This document shows, one piece after another, positions 1-8,355 of a stretch of DNA of 37,032 bases (its first letter is position 1; each line of letters opens with the position of its first letter). The translations under genes were made by a program, and so were the position numbers. Under the pieces are notes generated by a model. It did not search any database. It was not told the DNA's origin and saw only the letters and a list, made by a program, of their open reading frames with translations. The stretch is from the NCBI GenBank assembly GCA_019120475.1, contig DWVA01000159.1:1-37032 (forward strand), written 5' to 3'. The stretch comes from Candidatus Blautia intestinipullorum (lineage in GTDB: Bacteria > Bacillota > Clostridia > Lachnospirales > Lachnospiraceae).

Positions 1-74
1 ATCTCTATTTTTGTCTATAATTTACAAAATCAAGGAAGGATATTCGTTGAAAAAAGAGAAAAGGAAATAAAGAG

Positions 75-103
75 TTGACTTTAGCAGAAAGAAGTATTAT
101 TGT
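75..103 (+). promoter_or_regulatory. Promoter of the tartrate operon
   Basis: A -35 TTGACT (75-80) and a -10 TATTGT (98-103) are separated by 17 nt, about 50 nt upstream of the permease start. No terminator or clear operator is visible in the 74 bases to its left, which are A+T rich. This is a consensus match only. Confidence 0.55.
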
Positions 104-154
104 AAAATCAACAAATGGATACATTATCAAATATCAAAACAAGGAGGGGAAGAA

Positions 155-1423
155 ATGGATCCTATGGTAATCACCTTAATCCTTCTGGCCTTTGCCATCG
201 TGATGTTTGTGCTGGAGAAGATCCCCCTGGCCCTTACATCTATGATCGTGTGCATCGCCCTGGTTGTAACAGGAGTGCTGACTATCGAGGAAGCATTTGA
301 AGGATTTATTGACACGAATGTCATTCTTTTTGTAGCCATGTTTATCGTGGGAGGAGCGCTGTTTGAAACCGGAATGGCAAACAAACTTGGGGGAATCGTG
401 ACAAAATTTGCAAAAACAGAAAGACAGCTGATCGTTACCATTATGGTTGTGGTAGGCACAATGTCTGGGTTCCTGTCAAATACAGGAACGGCAGCAGTCC
501 TTATACCTGTGGTAATAGGAATCGCCGCCAAGTCAGGGTTCTCCCGGTCAAAACTGCTGATGCCATTAGTGTTTGCTGCAGCAATGGGAGGAAATATCTC
601 CCTGATCGGAGCCCCGGGAAATCTGATCGCCCAGGCAGCTCTTCAGGATATCGGCCTGAACTTTGCCTTTTTTGACTATGGAAAGATTGGTATTCCAATG
701 TTGATCGCAGGCATTCTCTTCTTCGCAACTATCGGGTATAAGCTTCTGCCGGACAAGCCCAGTGTAAAGACGGACACTACTTTTGATGAGGAAGTGGACT
801 ACAGTAACGTGCCTGCCTGGAAACAATATCTTGCGCTGATCATTTTAGTACTTACAATCCTGGCCATGATCTTTGAAGATGTGATCGGCATTAACCTGGC
901 AATCTCAGGAGCGATAGGAGCTATCCTTTTGATCCTGACGGGAGTTATTTCAGAAAAGCAGGCTATAAAATCTATTGATATGCAGACCATTTTTCTGTTT
1001 GGAGGAACCCTGTCTCTGGCTAAAGCTCTTGAAGTGACGGGAGCAGGTGAAAAGATAGCGGAAGTAGTGATCGGTCTGATCGGAGAAAATTCTTCACCTT
1101 TCCTGCTGCTGGTAGTGGTTTTTGTGCTGGCATGTGTAATGACAAACTTTATGTCCAATACAGCAACTACAGCCTTGCTGGTGCCCATCAGCATTTCTAT
1201 TGCCCAGGGAATGGGAGCAGATCCCAGCGCTGTTGTTATGGCCACTGTGATTGCCGGCTCCTGTGCATATGCCACCCCTATTGGAATGCCGGCCAATACT
1301 ATGGTGCTGGCGCCGGGGGGATATAAGTTTACCGACTATGCCAAAGCAGGATTACCTTTGATATTAGTATCCACTATTGTAAGTTTGATTTTATTGCCGA
1401 TCTTTTTCCCGTTTTATCCGTAG
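155..1423 (+). CDS. DASS/SLC13-family permease, probable tartrate/dicarboxylate transporter
   Basis: A 422-residue integral membrane protein, hydrophobic nearly throughout, with about ten or more predicted spans. The first half carries the SLC13/DASS hairpin signature SNTGTAAVLIPVV followed by GGNISLIGAPGNL. The second half has an equivalent repeat, MTNFMSNTATTALLVP, as expected for the inverted-repeat fold. Family members import di- and tricarboxylates with sodium or by exchange. The start is set by AAGGAGGGG nine bases upstream of the ATG. It heads an operon with L-tartrate dehydratase subunits, the same pairing of gene types as ttdT-ttdA-ttdB in E. coli. L-tartrate uptake, perhaps in exchange for succinate, is therefore the likely role. 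Substrate assignment rests on context. Fumarate or malate are alternatives. Confidence 0.8.
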   Translation: MDPMVITLILLAFAIVMFVLEKIPLALTSMIVCIALVVTGVLTIEEAFEGFIDTNVILFVAMFIVGGALFETGMANKLGGIVTKFAKTERQLIVTIMVVVGTMSGFLSNTGTAAVLIPVVIGIAAKSGFSRSKLLMPLVFAAAMGGNISLIGAPGNLIAQAALQDIGLNFAFFDYGKIGIPMLIAGILFFATIGYKLLPDKPSVKTDTTFDEEVDYSNVPAWKQYLALIILVLTILAMIFEDVIGINLAISGAIGAILLILTGVISEKQAIKSIDMQTIFLFGGTLSLAKALEVTGAGEKIAEVVIGLIGENSSPFLLLVVVFVLACVMTNFMSNTATTALLVPISISIAQGMGADPSAVVMATVIAGSCAYATPIGMPANTMVLAPGGYKFTDYAKAGLPLILVSTIVSLILLPIFFPFYP

Positions 1424-1454
1424 AAGACAGGAAAATCCGGCAGGAAATAAATAA

Positions 1455-1470
1455 TGCGCCGGGCGGCGCA
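1455..1470 (+). other. Small intra-operon hairpin between permease and ttdA
   Basis: TGCGCC (1455-1460) and GGCGCA (1465-1470) can pair around a 4-nt loop, just upstream of the ttdA ribosome-binding site. It has no U-tract, so it is not a terminator. It could affect mRNA stability or differential expression. Confidence 0.35.
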
Positions 1471-1493
1471 AACGAAAAAGGAGGAAGTTAAAA

Positions 1494-2393
1494 ATGAGTA
1501 ATGAACAGGCAGTTCAAAAGATGACAGATATTATGGCGAAATTTGTGGCCTATACGGGAAAAGTCCTTCCCGATGACGTAAGAGAAAAATTAGCCCAGCT
1601 GCGGGAGAAGGAAACCAGTGAACTGGCAAAAACCATTTATGATGCGATGTTTAAGAATCAGGAGTTGGCAAAGAAACTGAATCGTCCCAGCTGCCAGGAT
1701 ACAGGAGTTCTCCAGTTTTTTGTAAAATGCGGTGTGAATTTCCCTCTGATCGGCCAGGTGGAAGCTCTTCTGAAAGAGGCGGTTATACAGGCAACTATAA
1801 AGGCTCCTCTCCGTCATAACAGTGTCGAAACCTTTGACGAATATAATACGGGAAAAAATGTGGGAAAGGGAACTCCTACTGTATTCTGGGAAATCGTGCC
1901 GGATAACGATCAGTGCGTAATAGATACCTACATGGCAGGAGGAGGATGTACCCTTCCGGGCAAAGCCATGGTATTGATGCCCGGTGAAGGCTACGAAGGT
2001 GTGACCAAATTTGTGATGGACGTTATGACCAGCTATGGCCTGAATGCATGTCCCCCTCTTTTAGTAGGCGTGGGAGTTGCGACTTCTGTTGAGACGGCTG
2101 CCCTTTTATCCAAGAAAGCGCTGATGCGTCCGTTAGGTTCTCATAACAGTAATGCAAGGGCTGCAGAAATGGAAAAGCTTTTAGAAGATGGAATAAACGC
2201 CATCGGACTGGGACCGCAGGGAATGTCCGGAAACTACTCTGTAATGGGCGTACATATCGAGAATACGGCAAGACATCCTTCTACAATCGGAGTAGCAGTA
2301 AATGTAGGCTGCTGGTCCCACAGAAGAGGACACATTGAATTTGATAAAGATCTGAATTACAAAATCACTTCACACAAGGAGGTAGAATTATAA
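1494..2393 (+). CDS. ttdA: L(+)-tartrate dehydratase, alpha subunit
   Basis: The 299-residue class I iron-sulfur hydro-lyase subunit, which converts L-tartrate to oxaloacetate together with TtdB. Three cysteines fit the [4Fe-4S] ligands of the family: C67 (in RPSCQDTG), C186 (in NACPPLL) and C273 (in VGCWSHRRG). Their spacing matches E. coli TtdA as I recall it (C71, C190, C277), offset by four. Other hallmarks are IKAPLRHN, YMAGGGCTLPG, VATSVETAA and ARHPSTIGVAV. Length is close to E. coli TtdA (303 aa). AAAAAGGAGG precedes the ATG. The stop overlaps the next start by one base (TAATG), so the subunits are translationally coupled. Class I fumarase alpha subunits are homologous, so fumarase activity is possible, but the residue-level match favours tartrate dehydratase. 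Confidence 0.85.
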   Translation: MSNEQAVQKMTDIMAKFVAYTGKVLPDDVREKLAQLREKETSELAKTIYDAMFKNQELAKKLNRPSCQDTGVLQFFVKCGVNFPLIGQVEALLKEAVIQATIKAPLRHNSVETFDEYNTGKNVGKGTPTVFWEIVPDNDQCVIDTYMAGGGCTLPGKAMVLMPGEGYEGVTKFVMDVMTSYGLNACPPLLVGVGVATSVETAALLSKKALMRPLGSHNSNARAAEMEKLLEDGINAIGLGPQGMSGNYSVMGVHIENTARHPSTIGVAVNVGCWSHRRGHIEFDKDLNYKITSHKEVEL

Positions 2394-3010
2394 TGGCAAA
2401 AAAAATTCTTACAACACCAATTAAAGCAGAAGATCTGGAAGACATTCATATCGGTGATATTATTTATCTGAACGGCCATATTACCACATGCCGTGATGTG
2501 GCACACAGACGTCTGATAGAGGGCAAAAGAGAATTGCCTGTGAATCTGGAAGGAGGAGCCATTTTTCATGCAGGTCCTATTGTCCGTCCGGTAGAAGGGG
2601 AGGAAGATAAGTATGAAATGGTATCTGTAGGTCCCACTACAAGTATGCGGATGGAGAAATTTGAATATGATTTTATCCGGGAAACAGGGGTAAAGCTTAT
2701 TGTGGGGAAAGGAGGAATGAAAGAAGGGACGATGAGAGGCTGTCAGGAGTATAAAGCTCTCCACTGTGTTTTCCCCGCAGGCTGTGCCGTTGTAGCAGCT
2801 GCTACAGTGGAAGAGATCGAAAGCGCAGACTGGAAGGATCTGGGCATGCCGGAAACACTCTGGACCTGCCGTGTCCATGAATTTGGTCCGTTGATCGTAT
2901 CCATTGATACCCACGGAAGAAATCTTTTTGAAGAAAATAAGGTGATCTTTAATGAAAAGAAAGACAAAGCTGTGGAAGAAATCTGTAAGCATGTAAGCTT
3001 TATCAAGTAA
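2393..3010 (+). CDS. ttdB: L(+)-tartrate dehydratase, beta subunit
   Basis: A 205-residue beta subunit of the iron-sulfur tartrate dehydratase. The N-terminus KKILTTPIKAEDL and the blocks CRDVAHRRLIEGKR, AIFHAGPIVRP, SVGPTTSMRME, GVKLIVGKGGM, FPAGCAVVAA, EFGPLIVSIDTHG and VEEICKHV correspond closely to E. coli TtdB (about 201 aa) along the whole length. This is the swivelling domain that completes the active site with TtdA. It begins on the last base of ttdA and ends the operon, with a strong terminator about 45 nt downstream. The fumarase C-terminal domain is homologous, but the full-length resemblance is to TtdB. Confidence 0.86.
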   Translation: MAKKILTTPIKAEDLEDIHIGDIIYLNGHITTCRDVAHRRLIEGKRELPVNLEGGAIFHAGPIVRPVEGEEDKYEMVSVGPTTSMRMEKFEYDFIRETGVKLIVGKGGMKEGTMRGCQEYKALHCVFPAGCAVVAAATVEEIESADWKDLGMPETLWTCRVHEFGPLIVSIDTHGRNLFEENKVIFNEKKDKAVEEICKHVSFIK

Positions 3011-3055
3011 AAGGACCTGACGCTATACATAAATAAACCAAAAGTTATCAAGAAA

Positions 3056-3098
3056 CAGCCGCAAAAAGGTTTCTGCCATGACCTTTTGCGGCTGTCTT
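3056..3098. terminator. Bidirectional terminator between ttdB and the aldolase gene
   Basis: CAGCCGCAAAAAGGT (3056-3070) pairs with ACCTTTTGCGGCTG (3081-3094), leaving a 10-nt loop, followed by TCTTTA. On the other strand the stem is followed by TTTCTTG, so it can serve both converging units. Confidence 0.8.
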
Positions 3099-3192
3099 TA
3101 TACAGGCTTGCAACTTTTATAGTGTAATTTTAGTGGAAGTTATAGCTAAAATTCCCGTTTTTGATTTTTTGTGTATAAACAGGGTCCGGCTC

Positions 3193-4050
3193 TCATCCTT
3201 TGCCGACACTGTCGAATAAGCGCATTTTCTTTTCGGATTCCCGGCGTACTGCCTCTACGGCGGAGGGGATCAGATCGGTAAGCCCTTTGCCGGCATCTGT
3301 GTATCTTTCAGATACAGCCTTTGCCGCGGCCACATTGATATCAGTGAAAATATTTATTTTGCTGATACCTTCTCTGATAGCTGTCTTAAAATCCAGATCG
3401 GTAAGTCCGGAACCTCCGTGAAGCACGAGAGGCACGTCCACAGTTGCGGCGATTTCCCGGATCCTGGCGAAATCCAGTTTTGGAGGAAATTTATATGCTC
3501 CATGGGCGTTCCCCACAGCTACCGCCAGGGCGTCCACGCCGGTTTTCTGTACAAAGTCCAGAGCCATTTTCGGATCTGTATAGTACATGGAAGGATCCTT
3601 TGAAGACGTTCCGTCGTCGGTCATATCCTCATTGTCGCCGACATGTCCCAGCTCTCCTTCGATGGTCGCTCCGTAAGAATGGGCGATTTCCGCCATTTCC
3701 TTTACCTTGCGGACGTTTTCTTCATAGGAATCGGTGGAGCAGTCGTACATAATGGAACTGAAGCCCAGTTCAAGCGCCTTCAGGCAGGTTTCACGGTTAA
3801 GCCCGTGATCCAGGTGAACGACCACCGGCACCCCGGCTTTTTTCGCCATGGGAAGCAGGTAATAGGATACTTCCTCCAGCGGTCCGTAAGGAAACAGGAC
3901 TTCCGCAGTCCCCACGATCACAGGAGATTGTGTCTCTTCAGCGGCGCGGATGATTCCCCTTGCAAGTTCAAGATTCACTGCGTTAAATAAGCCTACCGCG
4001 TATTTTGCTTTTTTTGCGGGAAGCAGAACATCATTTAAATTTACCAGCAT
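3193..4050 (-). CDS. Class II (zinc) ketose-bisphosphate aldolase
   Basis: A 285-residue class II aldolase of the FbaA/GatY/KbaY family, cleaving a ketose 1,6-bisphosphate or related phospho-sugar to DHAP and an aldehyde. Visible signatures are HLDHG (D81 catalytic acid, H82 zinc ligand), EGELGHVG around residue 135, GNAHG (H183) and LHGGSG (H211, zinc and phosphate site). Length is typical for the family. AAAGGAGG lies just upstream of the ATG. The PfkB kinase gene ends 12 nt upstream, so the two form a kinase-then-aldolase pair, the usual last two steps of a minor ketose pathway. No transporter, isomerase or dehydrogenase is present here to identify the sugar. Tagatose-, fructose- or sulfoquinovose-like substrates cannot be told apart from the sequence alone. 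Confidence 0.88.
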   Translation of the reverse strand: MLVNLNDVLLPAKKAKYAVGLFNAVNLELARGIIRAAEETQSPVIVGTAEVLFPYGPLEEVSYYLLPMAKKAGVPVVVHLDHGLNRETCLKALELGFSSIMYDCSTDSYEENVRKVKEMAEIAHSYGATIEGELGHVGDNEDMTDDGTSSKDPSMYYTDPKMALDFVQKTGVDALAVAVGNAHGAYKFPPKLDFARIREIAATVDVPLVLHGGSGLTDLDFKTAIREGISKINIFTDINVAAAKAVSERYTDAGKGLTDLIPSAVEAVRRESEKKMRLFDSVGKG

Positions 4051-4062
4051 GATTTTCCTCCT

Positions 4063-5181
4063 TTATATTTTTTTCCATCCTCTGTTTATTTTCTCTTCTA
4101 ATTCCCTGAGAGTTCCGATACCGCTTAAAGCGTCGTATTCCGCGACGCAGGACGCGCCGGCCGCAGCGGCGAGATGCAGGCACTCTTCCGGTCCGCAGCC
4201 TTTGAGAACCGCCGTGAGAAAAGCGGCGATACTGGTATCTCCGGCCCCGGTACCGGAAAGAATTCTTTCAGGGATATAACTGCGCTCGAAAATCTCCCTG
4301 CCGCCCCACAGTGCGGGATCCATCTCCAGACTGGAGCAGAGCGGTTCCAGATGACGGCTGTCCGCTGTTTTAAAGTACATTCCGGGAGCGCCGCATTTGA
4401 TCAGGAGAATCTGGCATCCCATATCCATGCACATTTCTGCCAGAGGCCGTATGTCTTCTTCGGGATCGAGGATCTGAGTAACGTCGCCGCCCCGGGCTCT
4501 CTCCTGCCATTGGTAAAACCGTTCCCGGTCCAGCATATAGCAGAGTTCCTCCGCACTCGGCACGAAGAAATCCACGAAGGGAAGCGTTTTCTCCAGTATG
4601 GTCTTCCAGTCCGCCCTTCCCGGTTCCGAACCCGGGTCAACTGCGGCCATATCCAGGGAAACCGCCGTCCCGGCACGTTTTACTTTCTGCAGAAGTTTCA
4701 CAAGTTCTTGCCCGTCGTTCTGATACATGGATCTCATTAACGGCGGATACCCGAAATGAAACAACGCGGCGTCTTTGAGAAGCTCATCCTGTATATCGTC
4801 TGCGCAGAAGGAATCGTTGGCTCCCGGATTGTGGAGAAAGATGCGGTCAATCCCCGGAACGGCCAGGATAACAGAATAAGAGGTGCTTTCCCCTTCGCTG
4901 ACAGTCATGCCTTCCTGGGCGTCATATTTTTTCAGTATATTCAGGATAAGCTCGCCAAAAGCGTCCTTTCCGATTTTACCGGCCAGCCGGACGTCGGCTC
5001 CCAGTTTTTTCATGGCCAGTCCGGTATTCGCCACCGCGCCCCCGGTGTGGACGTCGGCTCTATCCATCTGCAGCAGTTTTCCTGGGGATAATACCTGATC
5101 CAGTGACTCTGCTTTCATTTCAGGAAAAACAGGTGTGATGTCCAGACAGATATGCCCTGCGGCGATTACTTTCTTTTTCAA
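4063..5181 (-). CDS. PfkB-family carbohydrate kinase
   Basis: A 372-residue ribokinase/PfkB-family kinase, likely cytoplasmic, phosphorylating a sugar or sugar phosphate. Near the N-terminus GHICLDITPVFP and TGGAVANTGLAMKKLG form the substrate-binding motif. Near the C-terminus LSGTGAGDTSIAAFL holds the anion-hole GAGD with its catalytic aspartate. It is longer than the usual 300-330 residues, with extra sequence around the middle. The start is TTG at 5181, chosen because AAGGAGGTG lies directly upstream and no better in-frame ATG exists. It precedes the aldolase by 12 nt in one operon. It is divergent from an AraC regulator, which is the probable local regulator. The exact substrate is unknown. 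Confidence 0.83.
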   Translation of the reverse strand: MKKKVIAAGHICLDITPVFPEMKAESLDQVLSPGKLLQMDRADVHTGGAVANTGLAMKKLGADVRLAGKIGKDAFGELILNILKKYDAQEGMTVSEGESTSYSVILAVPGIDRIFLHNPGANDSFCADDIQDELLKDAALFHFGYPPLMRSMYQNDGQELVKLLQKVKRAGTAVSLDMAAVDPGSEPGRADWKTILEKTLPFVDFFVPSAEELCYMLDRERFYQWQERARGGDVTQILDPEEDIRPLAEMCMDMGCQILLIKCGAPGMYFKTADSRHLEPLCSSLEMDPALWGGREIFERSYIPERILSGTGAGDTSIAAFLTAVLKGCGPEECLHLAAAAGASCVAEYDALSGIGTLRELEEKINRGWKKI

Positions 5182-5243
5182 AGTATGTCACCTCCTTAAA
5201 CTAATGTTTTTTCTTTGTTTTCTGAAAATATTATAACAAAAGC

Positions 5244-5259
5244 CATTTTTTAAAAAATG
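5244..5259. promoter_or_regulatory. 16-bp perfect palindrome between divergent kinase and araC genes
   Basis: CATTTTTTAAAAAATG is a perfect palindrome in the 156-bp divergent region. On the minus strand TATAAT (about 5230-5235) lies just downstream of it, with no good -35, so the palindrome sits where an activator or repressor of the kinase operon would bind. Low-complexity A/T content makes chance a real alternative. Confidence 0.4.
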
Positions 5260-5301
5260 ATAATCTTGCGGTTTGCAGATGGCTTTATTGTGCGTTTGTG
5301 G

Positions 5302-5307
5302 TAAAAT
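5302..5307 (+). promoter_or_regulatory. Extended -10 promoter of the AraC regulator
   Basis: TGGTAAAAT gives a TG-extended -10 element (TAAAAT) about 30 nt upstream of the araC-type start. No convincing -35 is visible. Confidence 0.4.
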
Positions 5308-5337
5308 AAAGAAAAAACAGGCAGGAGGAGAAGCAGA

Positions 5338-6261
5338 ATGGAGGAGAAAAAAGAGTTTGAGATCGTAACCCATACGGTAATGAATTATCTGGAAATTTTT
5401 GTTGTGGAAATGACTTCCCGCTGTCCTCACGGCCATGACGATCTGGAAATAGGGATTCTTCTGAAGGGCGCGCTCTGCCTGTTCATGGACGGGAAGGAAT
5501 ATAAACTGCGGGAGGGGGATATCTATATTATCAATCGCTTCCAGATCCATTCTTTTTCCAGCGCCGGAGAGAAAAATCTTGTTCTAGCATTCCAGGTACA
5601 TTCGGATTTTTACCGCAGGATCTGTTATCAGCTTAATTTTCTGCATTTTGATAATCCTGTTATGCAGACGGGAAACCTGTATGAACAGACGAGGGACATG
5701 CTGGTTTCCTGCGCTTCGTTTTATTTCAGCGCGCTTCCTTTCCGTGAAGTAAAATGCGCGGGACTGATGCTGGAGGCCCTTTATCTTATCTTAAGCGGCG
5801 CAGACTGTTCTTTCAGAAACGAAAAGGAATATATGTCCGCCCAGAATAATACGCTCCGGTTAAACAGGATCACCGGTTATATAGCGGAGCATTATAAAGA
5901 AAAACTTTCGCTTAATGAAATAGCCAGGCTGGAAAATATTACAGTCTGTCACGCTTCGCATTTTATACGGAAAATGCTGGGTATTTCCTTTCAGGAATAT
6001 CTGAACAATATCCGTTTTGACAGAGCTCTGGGATATGTGCGGGATTCCGATCTCAGTATTCTTGATATATGCATGGAGACAGGTTTCTCCAGCAGCAGGT
6101 ATTTAAACCGGATGTTTATGGAGAAGTTCGGAATGACGGTGAAAGAATACCGGAAGTCCGGAAACAGGCCGGAGCCGTCCCGTCCGGTGCTTCCGGCGGA
6201 AAATATACAGAAGCGCTATGATTTTGAAATGTCATCTTTTCTGCTGAGACAGTGGCGCTGA
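5338..6261 (+). CDS. AraC-family transcriptional regulator
   Basis: A 307-residue regulator. Residues of roughly 20-95 form a cupin-like sensor, with HDDLEIGILLKG and a GDIYIINRFQIHSF strand pair. The C-terminal 100 residues hold the two AraC helix-turn-helix motifs. The first is around LNEIARLENITVCHASHFIRK. The second is around ILDICMETGFSSSRYLNRMF, followed by the family signature FGMTVKEYRKS. The start follows AGGAGGAGAAGCAG. It is transcribed away from the kinase/aldolase operon across a short shared region. It therefore probably senses the sugar or an intermediate and activates that operon, whose minus-strand promoter lacks a good -35. The ligand is unknown. Confidence 0.88.
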   Translation: MEEKKEFEIVTHTVMNYLEIFVVEMTSRCPHGHDDLEIGILLKGALCLFMDGKEYKLREGDIYIINRFQIHSFSSAGEKNLVLAFQVHSDFYRRICYQLNFLHFDNPVMQTGNLYEQTRDMLVSCASFYFSALPFREVKCAGLMLEALYLILSGADCSFRNEKEYMSAQNNTLRLNRITGYIAEHYKEKLSLNEIARLENITVCHASHFIRKMLGISFQEYLNNIRFDRALGYVRDSDLSILDICMETGFSSSRYLNRMFMEKFGMTVKEYRKSGNRPEPSRPVLPAENIQKRYDFEMSSFLLRQWR

Positions 6262-6276
6262 TCGGTTAAATTTTCA

Positions 6277-6305
6277 TTGACATGATCTGTGATACCCACT
6301 ATAAT
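6277..6305 (+). promoter_or_regulatory. Consensus promoter of ilvBN
   Basis: TTGACA (6277-6282), a 17-nt spacer and TATAAT (6300-6305) form a perfect sigma-A consensus promoter. It sits between the araC stop and the T-box leader, so control is left to the leader RNA. Confidence 0.9.
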
Positions 6306-6330
6306 ATATTTAATTTCATCTTTCAAATGC

Positions 6331-6600
6331 AGTGACAGGGAGGAGTACATAATTCTCAGATGCCCAGAGAGGAGACGGCAGGTGGAAGTCTTCGTGAAGG
6401 GATTATGGAAGTAGCCCTCGAGCAGTGGACTGAACGCATCCGGCGGATGCAAGTAGGCTTCAACGTTTCCCGCGTTACAGGGAAGCGGTATCGGACGGAA
6501 GTCCCGTACCGGCAGAGTGCAGAGATTTCTCTGAATTTAGGTGGTAACACGGATGTATCATTCGCCCTGAGCATTGGATGCTCAGGGCTTTCTTTTTTTA
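6331..6600 (+). promoter_or_regulatory. T-box leader of ilvBN, predicted valine specifier
   Basis: A tRNA-sensing T-box antitermination leader. The conserved antiterminator block TTTAGGTGGTAACACGG (about 6536-6552) contains the UGGU bulge that pairs with a tRNA ACCA end. It is followed by a strong terminator: GCCCTGAGCA (6564-6573) pairs with TGCTCAGGGC (6579-6588), then a U-rich tract. In Stem I, CATAAT (6348-6353) pairs with ATTATG (6402-6407), and AGGG (6337-6340) with CCCT (6415-6418). They enclose an internal loop with the 3' strand GAAGTAG. By the usual layout (specifier directly after GAA), the specifier is GTA at 6411-6413, a valine codon. A hairpin at about 6436-6450 is a further T-box stem. 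Uncharged tRNA-Val would then switch on acetolactate synthase. Confidence 0.88.
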
Positions 6601-6617
6601 AAAAAGGAGGTAGAAGC

Positions 6618-8336
6618 GTGAGACAGATTACAGGAAACAAATTACTTGTAAGAGCTTTAAAGGAAGAAGGCGTAGATACGATTTTCGGTTATCCGGGAGC
6701 ATGTACCATTGATATCAGCGACGAGCTGTACAAGCAGGAGGATATCAGGATCATCGTTCCCCGGCATGAGCAGGCCCTTGTTCACGCGGCGGACGCTTAC
6801 GCCAGGACAACGGGAAAGGTGGGCGTATGTCTGGTGACCAGCGGTCCGGGCGCAACGAACCTTGTTACAGGTCTTGCCACAGCAAACTATGACAGCGTAC
6901 CGTTAGTCTGTTTCACAGGACAGGTGGCAAGGCACCTGATCGGAAACGACGCTTTCCAGGAAGTGGATATCGTAGGAATTACCAGGAGCATTACAAAATA
7001 CGGCGTAACAGTGCGCAACCGTGAGGAGCTGGGACGTATCGTCAAGGAAGCTTTTTATATAGCCAGAACAGGCCGTCCGGGACCGGTTCTTATCGACCTT
7101 CCCAAAGACGTTATGTGCGAGCTGGGAAGCGCGGAATATCCGGAAACTGTAAATATCCGGGGCTACAAGCCCAATACCAGCGTCCATATGGGACAGCTCA
7201 AGCGCGCTCTCAAGATGCTTAAAAAAGCGAAGAAGCCTCTGTTCCTTGCAGGCGGAGGCGTGAATATTGCCCGGGCAAACAAGGTATTTACAGAAGTAGT
7301 CAATAAGACAAAAGTACCGGTAGTGACTACGATCATGGGACGGGGAGCCGTTCCCACAGACCATCCTCTTTATATCGGAAATCTGGGTATGCACGGCCAG
7401 TACGCGGCCAATATGGCGGTAGGAGAATGTGATCTGCTGTTCTCTATCGGAACAAGATTTAACGACCGTATTACAGGAAAACTCCACGCTTTTGCGCCTA
7501 ACGCACAGATTATTCATATCGATATTGATACGGCGTCTATTTCCAGAAATATCCAGGTACATGTGCCGATCGTGGCGGACGCTCTTGAAGCGGTTACCAA
7601 GATGAATGAATATGTAGAAGAATGTGATACAAAGAAATGGCTGGAGCAGATCAGCGGATGGAAAGAGGAGCATCCTCTTGTGATGAAAAACCGGGGAAAT
7701 ATGACGCCGATGGATATTATCGAAGAGATAAACCGGCAGTTCGACGAGGCGATCATTACTACAGACGTAGGACAGCACCAGATGTTTGTTACCCAGTATA
7801 TTCAGATTAACGAGAAAAAACAGCTTGTAACCTCCGGCGGTCTGGGAACTATGGGATACGGTTTCCCGGCGGCAATCGGCGCGAAGCTGGGAAATCCGGA
7901 CAAAACAGTTATCGCGGTTTCCGGGGACGGCGGAATGCAGATGAATATCCAGGAATTTGCCACGGCGGTGCTGGAGGAACTTCCTTTGATCCTCTGCGTA
8001 TTTAACAATGAATATCTTGGTATGGTGCGTCAGTGGCAGAAGCTTTTTTACGGCAAACGATACAGCATGACAAATATGAGAGCAGGGGCGCTTTTCCGCA
8101 GAACCAACGGGGAGGAGATGCCGGAATATACGCCGGATTTTGTGAAGCTGGCGGAGAGCTACGGCGCAAAGGGAATCCGCGTTATGAAAAAAGAAGATAT
8201 CGCCGCGGCATTTGAGGAAGCAAAGAAAAATACAAAGACCCCGACTCTGATCGAGTTTATCATAGATCCGGAGGAAATGGTTTATCCGATGATCCGTCCG
8301 GGCGGAACTCTGGAAGATATGATTATGGATTGTTAG
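6618..8336 (+). CDS. ilvB: Acetolactate synthase, large (catalytic) subunit
   Basis: A 572-residue thiamine-diphosphate enzyme condensing pyruvate to acetolactate, or with 2-oxobutyrate, in valine, leucine and isoleucine synthesis. The N-terminal PYR domain has GYPGACTIDISDEL and the catalytic-glutamate segment RHEQALVHAADAYARTTGK. The central FAD/DHAP-like domain contains MGRGAVPTDHPLYIGNLGMHG. The C-terminal PP domain has GLGTMGYGFPAAIGAK, GDGGMQMN and NNEYLGMVRQWQ. The start is GTG at 6618, preceded by AAAAAGGAGG. The reading frame continues upstream through the T-box leader, so longer starts are artefacts. PGACTID replaces the commoner PGGAVLP, a modest divergence. ilvN follows 19 nt later. 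Confidence 0.93.
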   Translation: MRQITGNKLLVRALKEEGVDTIFGYPGACTIDISDELYKQEDIRIIVPRHEQALVHAADAYARTTGKVGVCLVTSGPGATNLVTGLATANYDSVPLVCFTGQVARHLIGNDAFQEVDIVGITRSITKYGVTVRNREELGRIVKEAFYIARTGRPGPVLIDLPKDVMCELGSAEYPETVNIRGYKPNTSVHMGQLKRALKMLKKAKKPLFLAGGGVNIARANKVFTEVVNKTKVPVVTTIMGRGAVPTDHPLYIGNLGMHGQYAANMAVGECDLLFSIGTRFNDRITGKLHAFAPNAQIIHIDIDTASISRNIQVHVPIVADALEAVTKMNEYVEECDTKKWLEQISGWKEEHPLVMKNRGNMTPMDIIEEINRQFDEAIITTDVGQHQMFVTQYIQINEKKQLVTSGGLGTMGYGFPAAIGAKLGNPDKTVIAVSGDGGMQMNIQEFATAVLEELPLILCVFNNEYLGMVRQWQKLFYGKRYSMTNMRAGALFRRTNGEEMPEYTPDFVKLAESYGAKGIRVMKKEDIAAAFEEAKKNTKTPTLIEFIIDPEEMVYPMIRPGGTLEDMIMDC

Positions 8337-8355
8337 CAGAAAGGAGAGCTGGAAT

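Noticed and set aside
2..70. Open frame from the left edge ending in a Lys-rich tail at TAA 68-70, possibly the 3' end of an upstream gene.
   Set aside because: Only 22 codons are visible in A+T-rich sequence with no family features. It could be chance.
6360..6617. In-frame extension of ilvB upstream of the GTG start.
   Set aside because: It runs through the T-box stems and terminator. The ribosome-binding site is immediately before GTG 6618.
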